Positions 7,233 through 12,635 of a stretch of 20,708 nucleotides of DNA are shown here, piece by piece. The stretch is from Clostridiales bacterium (lineage in GTDB: Bacteria > Bacillota > Clostridia > Oscillospirales > Acutalibacteraceae). How positions within the stretch are numbered: the first letter of the stretch is position 1; each line of letters opens with the position of its first letter. The notes below the pieces were generated by a model that saw only the letters and a program-made list of their open reading frames with translations, made no database searches and was not told the DNA's origin. The DNA is taken from the NCBI GenBank assembly GCA_012522615.1, contig JAAYKB010000077.1:1-20708 (forward strand), given 5' to 3'. Made by a program: the position numbers and the translations under genes.

Positions 7233-7700
7233 TTATCTGGTTTTACAGACGTCAACCCACTTTTCTATACCGGCATATTCGGTCAGTTCGTCAACGGTCA
7301 GCTCTATTGCGGAATTGCTGCTGCCGCAGGCGGGAAAAATTGTCCGGTATCTTTTAAGCGAGATATCGGCATAAACCCTGAGCCCCTGAGGGAGGGCGAA
7401 CGGGCACACCCCGCCGACTGCATATCCGGTATGCTTCAAAACCTCGTCGGGTGACAGCATGGAAGCCCTGCAGCCGATTTCGGCCTTGAACTTGGAATTG
7501 TCTATCCTTGTGTCCCCCGCCGTCACGATAAGGATACAGCCCTCGCCCTGCTTAAAGCTGAGTGTTTTTGCAATCCGTCCGGACTCCACTCCCAGGACGG
7601 CGGCCGCCAGTTCGACCGTCGCGCTGGAGGAGTCAAACTCCAGCACATCCTTTCCGCGTCCCCATTTATCAAGATATTTTTTAACATCTTCAACAGACAT
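7233..7700 (-). CDS. YbaK/EbsC-type aminoacyl-tRNA deacylase
   Basis: Members of this family remove wrong amino acids from tRNA, typically Cys from tRNA-Pro. I place the start at the ATG at 7698-7700 (MSVEDVKKYL, 155 residues), with AAAAGGG about 9 nt upstream. An ATG eight codons earlier has no clear ribosome site. Family features are the early KTLSF segment with the catalytic-site lysine at residue 45 (GRIAKTLSF), the central DNSKFKAEIG, and GYAVGGVCPFALP. Length fits the roughly 155-residue family. It lies downstream of serS on the same strand, a functional match (tRNA charging and proofreading). Which tRNA it edits cannot be told from sequence. Confidence 0.88.
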   Translation of the reverse strand: MSVEDVKKYLDKWGRGKDVLEFDSSSATVELAAAVLGVESGRIAKTLSFKQGEGCILIVTAGDTRIDNSKFKAEIGCRASMLSPDEVLKHTGYAVGGVCPFALPQGLRVYADISLKRYRTIFPACGSSNSAIELTVDELTEYAGIEKWVDVCKTR

Positions 7701-7728
7701 TGCAGGCTTCCCTTTTCTATTCATTTTT

Positions 7729-7752
7729 AAGGACGGGCGGATGCCCGTCCTT
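7729..7752 (+). terminator. 10-bp hairpin between serS and the ybaK-type gene
   Basis: AAGGACGGGC (7729-7738) and GCCCGTCCTT (7743-7752) pair perfectly around the tetraloop GGAT. The plus-strand tail is TTTTATTTTAG, a good terminator tail, but both flanking genes are on the minus strand, where the tail is the weak TTAAAAAT. It could partly terminate serS transcripts or block antisense transcription. Confidence 0.55.
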
Positions 7753-7778
7753 TTATTTTAGCTTGTTTTTAACAATTT

Positions 7779-9053
7779 CTATTTTTGAATGACATCCGTG
7801 CCCATATAGGAACGCAGAACCTCGGGTACGGTAACCGAGCCGTCAGCGTTTTGGTAGTTTTCAAGGATTGCGGCAACCGTGCGTCCAACCGCAACCCCCG
7901 AGCCGTTCAATGTATGAACCAGCCGAGCCTTTTCCTTGACGTCCTTTTTAAATCGGATTGCGGCGCGGCGCGCCTGAAAATCTTCAAAATTCGAACAGCT
8001 TGAGATTTCGACATACCTGTTATATGACGGCATCCAGACCTCGATATCATAGGTTTTTGCACTCGAAAAGCCGAGGTCGCCGGTCGAAAGCCCAACCACT
8101 CGGTAGGGCAGCTCCAAAAGCTGCAAAACCCGCTCGGCATCCCTTGTCAGCCCTTCAAGCTCCTCATAGCTGTTTTCGGGATCGGCAAACTTGACCAGCT
8201 CCACCTTGTTAAATTGATGCTGTCTTATCAGCCCTCTTGTATCGCGTCCCGCGCTTCCCGCCTCGGCGCGAAAACACGCCGAATAGGCGCAGTATTTAAG
8301 CGGCAGGCTTGTCCCGTCCAGAATCTCGTCCCGGTGCATGTTGGTCACCGGAACCTCGGCGGTCGGGATAAGAAAATAATCGACATTGCTAAGCTTAAAG
8401 GCGTCCTCCTCAAACTTCGGAAGCTGACCCGTTCCGGTCATGGACGCCCGGTTGACCATAAAGGGCGGAAAGACCTCAGTGTAGCCGTTGGCGGTGTGGG
8501 TGTCAAGGAAGAAGTTGATTATCGCGCGTTCCAGCCTTGCCCCTGCCCCTTTATAAAAATGGAACCGAGCCCCCGTTACCTTGGCCGCCGTTTCGGGGTC
8601 GAGAATGCCTAATTCCGCCCCGATATCCCAATGCGCCTTGGGCTCAAAATCAAATTGCTTGGGTTGCATAAAGCGGCGCAACTCGACATTTTCGCTGTCA
8701 TCCTTGCCGACAGGCACCGTTTGGTGGGGGATGTTGGGCAGACAAAGCATCTCGTTTCTCTGCTCCTCCTCTAAAGCGGAAAGCTTGACGTCCAGCTCCT
8801 TCACCTGTTCGGAAACGGCCTTCATCCGCGTCATGATGGCAGTAATATCGCCGCCCTCCTTTTTTATACGCGGAACCTCCCTGCTGGCGGCATTCTGCTC
8901 TGCCTTAAGCCCCTCGACCTGTGCATTTATATCCCTGCGCTCGGCGTCGATAGCGATAATGCGGTCAATAACGGCGTCCATATCCTTGTTTCGGCTTCGC
9001 ATCGCCTGTTTTACCATTTCGGGGTCTGTGCGAACCAGTTTGATGTCCAACAT
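7779..9053 (-). CDS. serS: Seryl-tRNA synthetase
   Basis: SerRS charges tRNA-Ser (and tRNA-Sec) with serine. The 424 residues match the usual length. Residues 1-105 form the N-terminal antiparallel coiled-coil arm that binds the tRNA variable arm (MLDIKLVRTDPEMVKQAM, then alternating charged heptads). Class II motif 2 runs from FRAEAG (261) to RQHQF (281), motif 3 is GSGVAVGRTVAAILENYQ (384-401), and the serine-site TAEVP lies at 231-235. The ATG at 9051-9053 has AAAGGGAG about 8 nt upstream. Only 22 nt separate it from parB, so there is no room for a T-box leader and it is probably read with the par genes. Confidence 0.97.
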   Translation of the reverse strand: MLDIKLVRTDPEMVKQAMRSRNKDMDAVIDRIIAIDAERRDINAQVEGLKAEQNAASREVPRIKKEGGDITAIMTRMKAVSEQVKELDVKLSALEEEQRNEMLCLPNIPHQTVPVGKDDSENVELRRFMQPKQFDFEPKAHWDIGAELGILDPETAAKVTGARFHFYKGAGARLERAIINFFLDTHTANGYTEVFPPFMVNRASMTGTGQLPKFEEDAFKLSNVDYFLIPTAEVPVTNMHRDEILDGTSLPLKYCAYSACFRAEAGSAGRDTRGLIRQHQFNKVELVKFADPENSYEELEGLTRDAERVLQLLELPYRVVGLSTGDLGFSSAKTYDIEVWMPSYNRYVEISSCSNFEDFQARRAAIRFKKDVKEKARLVHTLNGSGVAVGRTVAAILENYQNADGSVTVPEVLRSYMGTDVIQK

Positions 9054-9075
9054 TGCGGGTGTCTCCCTTTATTAA

Positions 9076-9933
9076 TTATTTTTCAGGCGAAAGCTCGTTT
9101 GCAAGCATTCGCAAATCATCAAGAGAATAGAATTCAATCAGCAGTTTTCCGCCCTTTCCTCCCTGCAAAACCTTAACCCGGCGGCCGAGATGCTCGGTCA
9201 GCGCCAGCTCAACCTCGTCATAAAAGCTGTTTCGGATAAAATCATTCTCTGCCTTTTTCTTGTTGGGGCTATTTGAACGCTTTGCGCGTTTTTCTATATC
9301 GCGAACCGAAAGCCTGTCTTTTACAACCAGCTCTGCCGCCTCTGTCTGTTCCTGTTCGGTGGGAAAGGAAAGGATGGCTCTCGCATGTCCGGCCGATATC
9401 CTTCCTTCTGAAACCATTTCGGCAATCCGGGACGGAAGATTCAAAAGCCTGAGGGCGTTTGCCACGGCCGGTCGGGATTTGTTGACCACCTTGGCGACTT
9501 CCTCCTGGGTCAGCCCGTAATTTCCCATCAGGGTTTTGTATCCCAGCGCCTCTTCCATGGGATTGAGATCCTCGCGCTGAAGATTCTCAATCAGGGAAAG
9601 CTCGGAAGCCTGCCGGTCGGTCATCTCGCGGATAACCACCGGAACCTCGGTCAGCCCCGCCATGCGTGCGGCGCGCCATCTGCGCTCTCCGGCGACAAGC
9701 TGGTATGTCCCGTCGGTCATGGGGCGTACCAGCAGGGGCTGCAAGACCCCGTGCTGGGCTATCGATTCGGACAATTCCGCCAGCGATTCCTCGTCAAACT
9801 GCTTGCGCGGCTGTGAGCGGTTGGGTTCAATCTCGGAAATACGCAGGGTGACGGTTTTTGAAGCGTTGTCCAGTGAGTTTTCGGCCAGCAGGGCGTCAAG
9901 CCCCTTGCCGAGACCACCTCTTTTAATTATCAT
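9076..9933 (-). CDS. parB: Chromosome partitioning protein ParB (Spo0J)
   Basis: ParB is a CTP-dependent clamp that loads at parS, spreads along DNA, recruits SMC and stimulates ParA. The 285 residues contain the N-terminal ParA-activating motif RGGLGKGLDALL (5-16), the CTP-binding GERRWRAA (82-89) and ENLQRE (116-121), a helix-turn-helix at about 141-163 (LTQEEVAKVVNKSRPAVANA), and a C-terminal dimerisation domain ending LLIEFYSLDDLRMLA. At the ParB/Noc specificity positions it has R154 and G182, the parS-binding type. It follows parA by 23 nt, and parS sites lie at 10860 and 13042. In spore formers this protein also links chromosome segregation to sporulation. Confidence 0.96.
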   Translation of the reverse strand: MIIKRGGLGKGLDALLAENSLDNASKTVTLRISEIEPNRSQPRKQFDEESLAELSESIAQHGVLQPLLVRPMTDGTYQLVAGERRWRAARMAGLTEVPVVIREMTDRQASELSLIENLQREDLNPMEEALGYKTLMGNYGLTQEEVAKVVNKSRPAVANALRLLNLPSRIAEMVSEGRISAGHARAILSFPTEQEQTEAAELVVKDRLSVRDIEKRAKRSNSPNKKKAENDFIRNSFYDEVELALTEHLGRRVKVLQGGKGGKLLIEFYSLDDLRMLANELSPEK

Positions 9934-9956
9934 ATCCTGCCTCCGTTCAATACTCC

Positions 9957-10727
9957 TTATTCCTTGGCTCTTCTTTGGACAATCTCCTCCGCCAGCTCAT
10001 TATAAGCGACTGCCCCGCGTGAGCCGGGATCGTAATAGTTTATCGGCCTTCCGAAGCTAGGGGCTTCGGCAAGTCTGACATTGCGGGGGATTGCGGTCGA
10101 AAACACCTTGCGAGGGAAAAACTTTTTGACCTCGTTGACAACCTGCTGGGTCAGGTTCATCCGCCCGTCGTACATGGTGAGCAGCACTCCCTCTATATCA
10201 AGCTCGGCGTTATATAATCTTTTTATCTGTCTGACGGTCGACATAAGCTGGGACAGCCCTTCGAGCGCATAGTATTCACACTGGATCGGAACAATCAGGG
10301 TGTCGGCCGCGCACAAGGCGTTTAGGGTAAGCAGTCCCAGAGAGGGCGGGCAGTCAATCATAATGAAGTCATAGCTGTCGCGAAAGGCGGCCAGCACCGC
10401 GGTCAGCCGGCTTTCGCGGCGGTTTATATCCACCATCTCTATTTCGGCTCCGGCAAGCCGTATGCCCGAGGGAAGTACGTCAACGTTGTTAAACTCGGTA
10501 TGCTGAACCGCGTCTTGGGGCTGGGCTATTCCAACCAAAAGCTCATATGTAGATATTATGCTGTCCCGCTTGCTGACTCCTACGCCGCTGGTGGCGTTTC
10601 CCTGCGGGTCAACGTCAACCAGCAGACAGCGTTTGCCCAGCGCCCCCAAGGCCGAGGTGAGATTAACGGTGGTCGTTGTCTTGCCGACGCCCCCCTTTTG
10701 GTTTGCAACCGCTATAACCTTTGCCAC
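9957..10727 (-). CDS. parA: Chromosome partitioning ATPase ParA (Soj)
   Basis: ParA is a deviant-Walker ATPase that binds nucleoid DNA as a dimer and helps move or position ParB-bound origins; in Bacillus its homologue also regulates DnaA. The 256 residues begin MAKVIAVANQKGGVGKTTTT, with the deviant Walker A at 11-18, followed by DVDPQGNATSG and a Walker B-like FIMIDCPPSLGLLT. The start is the GTG at 10725-10727, with AGGTGG 7 nt upstream. The gene precedes parB by 23 nt. Upstream are a likely extended -10 promoter and alternative hairpins in the leader, with a parS site about 130 bp upstream of the start. Confidence 0.96.
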   Translation of the reverse strand: MAKVIAVANQKGGVGKTTTTVNLTSALGALGKRCLLVDVDPQGNATSGVGVSKRDSIISTYELLVGIAQPQDAVQHTEFNNVDVLPSGIRLAGAEIEMVDINRRESRLTAVLAAFRDSYDFIMIDCPPSLGLLTLNALCAADTLIVPIQCEYYALEGLSQLMSTVRQIKRLYNAELDIEGVLLTMYDGRMNLTQQVVNEVKKFFPRKVFSTAIPRNVRLAEAPSFGRPINYYDPGSRGAVAYNELAEEIVQRRAKE

Positions 10728-10743
10728 TATTGTACCACCTTTC

Positions 10744-10778
10744 CACAGGTTAAAAGGCCTCGACCTGTGATCAGGTCG
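10744..10778 (-). promoter_or_regulatory. Two mutually exclusive hairpins in the parA leader
   Basis: CGACCTG (10761-10767) pairs with CAGGTCG (10772-10778) around the loop TGAT. Alternatively ACCTGTG (10763-10769) pairs with CACAGGT (10744-10750), which lies next to the parA Shine-Dalgarno (10735-10742). Both cannot form at once. They lie just downstream of the predicted start of transcription (near 10783). A regulatory role is inference. Confidence 0.4.
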
Positions 10779-10789
10779 GATTGCGTTAT

Positions 10790-10798
10790 ATTATAACA
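10790..10798 (-). promoter_or_regulatory. Extended -10 promoter of parA
   Basis: On the minus strand TGTTATAAT gives a perfect TATAAT with an upstream TG, the extended -10 form. No good -35 box is present 17 bp upstream. The -10 overlaps a small palindrome, GTTATA-T-TATAAC (10785-10797). It would give a leader of about 55 nt before the parA GTG. Confidence 0.55.
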
Positions 10799-10859
10799 CA
10801 ATATTTTCCCTGAAAAAAGGGGGTAGCGGAGTTTTGACCCAAATTATTAATGTTTCAAA

Positions 10860-10875
10860 TGTTTCATGTGAAACA
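10860..10875. promoter_or_regulatory. parS centromere site between noc and parA
   Basis: TGTTTCATGTGAAACA differs from the canonical TGTTTCACGTGAAACA at one central base. It is the loading site for ParB. It is embedded in a larger 12-bp perfect inverted repeat (10846-10857 with 10869-10880), because a second left half-site TGTTTCA lies at 10851-10857. Confidence 0.92.
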
Positions 10876-10884
10876 TTAATTTTA

Positions 10885-10904
10885 CCCCGCGGCTTGCCGC
10901 GGGG
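10885..10904 (-). repeat. GC-rich hairpin downstream of noc
   Basis: CCCCGCGG (10885-10892) and CCGCGGGG (10897-10904) pair perfectly around the loop CTTG, giving a very stable stem 70 nt after the noc stop. The minus-strand tail is TAAAATTAATG, too poor in T for a typical intrinsic terminator, so it may be a weak terminator or an mRNA 3'-end stabiliser. Confidence 0.45.
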
Positions 10905-10974
10905 CAGACTGTGCGGACAAACCGCGTCAATAGCGCTTAAATAATATGTGGTTAAGGGTTGCCGGTAAGGCGTT

Positions 10975-11835
10975 TTATGCTGTAATCCCCCTGCGCTGAC
11001 GAATGTTGGTTGCGGCACCGGGGACGGTTTCCCTCTTGGGGATTCTCACAAGATACTCGATATATTCATCGGTTTCAATCTTCTCGGCCCTCGCGTCGAT
11101 ACCCGAGCGTCTCATGGTGTCTACCGCGTGGCTGACCGTATTGATAAAAAGCCGGACGTCGCGTATAAGCGGCATGGCCTTTTTGCGCTTGCCTGTTTTT
11201 GCGTCTTCCTGCATCTCTTCAACCAGGCGCTCGCTCTGGGCCACGTTAAGCCGCCCCTGAACCATTCTTATCAGCGCCCCCATCCTTCTCGAACCCTCGT
11301 CGAGCCTAAGCAGAGCGCGGGCATGGCGTTCGGTCAAGCCTTCCTTAATAATGAGCTCGCGCTCCTCGGGCGACAGCTTTAAAATCCTCAGTCGGTTTGC
11401 TATGGTTGATTGGGCGCATCCGAGCCGGTGGGCCGCCTCCTCCTGAGTAAGACCGTACACACTGATAAGCCGCTTTATACCCTCGGCCTCCTCGAAGCAG
11501 TTCATATCCTCGCGCTGCAGGTTTTCTATAAGGGCGAGCAGGGCCGCCCGGGAGCGGTCGGCGTCCACCTCGATACAGGGAATCTCCCTCATTCCCGCGA
11601 TTTTTGCCGCCCGCAGCCGCCTTTCCCCCGCAACCAGAACGGGCTTGTCCCCGCGAAAGGTGACCGACAGCGGATGCAGCAGTCCGTTTTCATCTATACT
11701 CTGGGCCAGTTCAAGCAGCTTTTCATAGCTGAAGCTGCGGCGGGGCTGATCCGGATTGGGCTGTATGTCGTCTATCGGTATCATAAGAATCCTGCCGTTG
11801 CACTTATACTTCCCTTTCCTTTTCATAATCTGCAT
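10975..11835 (-). CDS. noc: Noc-type ParB paralogue (nucleoid occlusion family)
   Basis: A second ParB-family CTPase clamp. In Bacillus, Noc binds scattered DNA sites and keeps the division machinery off the chromosome. I start it at the ATG at 11833-11835 (286 residues), with AAAGGATG about 9 nt upstream. It contains IPIDDIQPNPDQPRRSF, the CTP-binding GERRLRAA (70-77) and ENLQRE (104-109). Its DNA-binding helix QSTIANRLR has Q142, R148 and R170 at the positions that separate Noc (Q, K, R) from ParB (R, T or A, G). The C-terminus EYIEYLVRIPKRE also matches Noc. Gene position, between rsmG and parA, is that of noc. Unlike Bacillus Noc, the short N-terminus (MQIMKRKGKYKCNG) lacks a recognisable FFGLG-type membrane-binding amphipathic helix, so its role in division control is uncertain. 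Confidence 0.86.
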   Translation of the reverse strand: MQIMKRKGKYKCNGRILMIPIDDIQPNPDQPRRSFSYEKLLELAQSIDENGLLHPLSVTFRGDKPVLVAGERRLRAAKIAGMREIPCIEVDADRSRAALLALIENLQREDMNCFEEAEGIKRLISVYGLTQEEAAHRLGCAQSTIANRLRILKLSPEERELIIKEGLTERHARALLRLDEGSRRMGALIRMVQGRLNVAQSERLVEEMQEDAKTGKRKKAMPLIRDVRLFINTVSHAVDTMRRSGIDARAEKIETDEYIEYLVRIPKRETVPGAATNIRQRRGITA

Positions 11836-11857
11836 ACCGACACATCCTTTCAGTGTC

Positions 11858-11866
11858 AGTATAGCA
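11858..11866 (-). promoter_or_regulatory. Possible extended -10 promoter of noc
   Basis: TGCTATACT on the minus strand has the extended -10 form, about 22 nt upstream of the noc ATG, within the 74-nt gap after rsmG. There is no clear -35. It would allow noc to be expressed separately from the mnmE-mnmG-rsmG unit. Confidence 0.4.
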
Positions 11867-11909
11867 CAGGGTTTGTTCACATCATGCTGAATCCTGCCGT
11901 CGATTCTTA

Positions 11910-12635
11910 TTATTTTATCGGCTGTTTTTTGATTTTTGCGGAATTGCGCGGATATTTTGGCGGGGTGGGCGCCGACTTTTCAAAAACGACCAACCGTCTT
12001 TCCATTATCTCCCCGCCGTCGTATATCTGCCTTTTCTCTATCCCCGAAAGCCTTCCCCCCAGAACCTCTGCCGTCCTTTCGGCCTCGGCCGCCTCGATTT
12101 CTCCCTCCCGGCCTTTAAGGGCGATAAAGATCCCGCCCCGCCTGACAAGCGGCAGGCAGTATTCGCACAGCACCGGAAGGGGGGCCACCGCACGGGCGGC
12201 AGCGACATCGTATCCTTCCCTGTGCTCCTTGTCCTGTCCGGCATCCTCCGCCCTTGCGTGCACCAGCCCTGCCGGAAGCTCCAGCGCCGAGCACAATTCC
12301 TTAAGATAAACCAGTCGTTTGTTGAGACTGTCGAGCAGGGTAAGCCTTATGTCGGGCCGCACAATGGCAAGGGGTATCCCGGGATACCCTGCCCCCGTCC
12401 CGACGTCGATGAGCGAGGCCTCCTCGGGCAGCAGCGGGGCGGCGACCATGCTGTCGATAAAATGCTTGAGCACAACATCCCTTGGTTGGGTTATGGTGGT
12501 CAGGTTTATTTTTGTGTTCCAGTCCAGCATCATCCGCGCCACCAAGTCAAATCGTTCGAGGGCGGCGTCGTCGAGGGTTATGCCGTGGAGTGCGGCCTGT
12601 TCCCTTAAAAATCCCTTGTCAATCGTCCCGGCCAT
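11910..12635 (-). CDS. rsmG: 16S rRNA (guanine-N7) methyltransferase RsmG (GidB)
   Basis: RsmG methylates G527 (E. coli numbering) of 16S rRNA; loss gives low-level streptomycin resistance in several bacteria. I start it at the ATG at 12633-12635 (MAGTIDKGFLREQ, 241 residues, the normal family size), with AAGGCGGTG about 8 nt upstream. Longer in-frame starts would run about 80 nt into mnmG and add a non-conserved tail. Seen: LDWNTKINLTTI, then the SAM-binding DVGTGAGYPGIPL (77-89), then AARAVAPLPVLCEYCLPL and FIALKG. It overlaps the end of mnmG by 17 nt, implying coupled translation. An 18-bp palindrome lies in the codons of its SAM motif. Confidence 0.95.
   Translation of the reverse strand: MAGTIDKGFLREQAALHGITLDDAALERFDLVARMMLDWNTKINLTTITQPRDVVLKHFIDSMVAAPLLPEEASLIDVGTGAGYPGIPLAIVRPDIRLTLLDSLNKRLVYLKELCSALELPAGLVHARAEDAGQDKEHREGYDVAAARAVAPLPVLCEYCLPLVRRGGIFIALKGREGEIEAAEAERTAEVLGGRLSGIEKRQIYDGGEIMERRLVVFEKSAPTPPKYPRNSAKIKKQPIK
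12372..12389. repeat. 18-bp perfect palindrome inside rsmG
   Basis: Each half is GGGTATCCC. The central TCCCGGGA equals the core of the Bacillus Noc-binding site (ATTTCCCGGGAAAT), and noc lies about 540 bp downstream. The same bases encode the conserved G-Y-P-G-I-P of RsmG, which could account for the symmetry. I saw no other TCCCGGGA in the window by eye. Confidence 0.4.

Noticed and set aside
10791..11018. 75-codon minus-strand frame covering parS and the end of noc
   Set aside because: It has no ribosome site, overlaps noc out of frame, and its composition is not protein-like; the stretch is explained by parS, a GC hairpin and the parA promoter.
11836..11880. Longer noc beginning at the GTG at 11880
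   Set aside because: It would start upstream of the likely promoter -10 (11858-11863) and has no Shine-Dalgarno, while the ATG at 11835 does.
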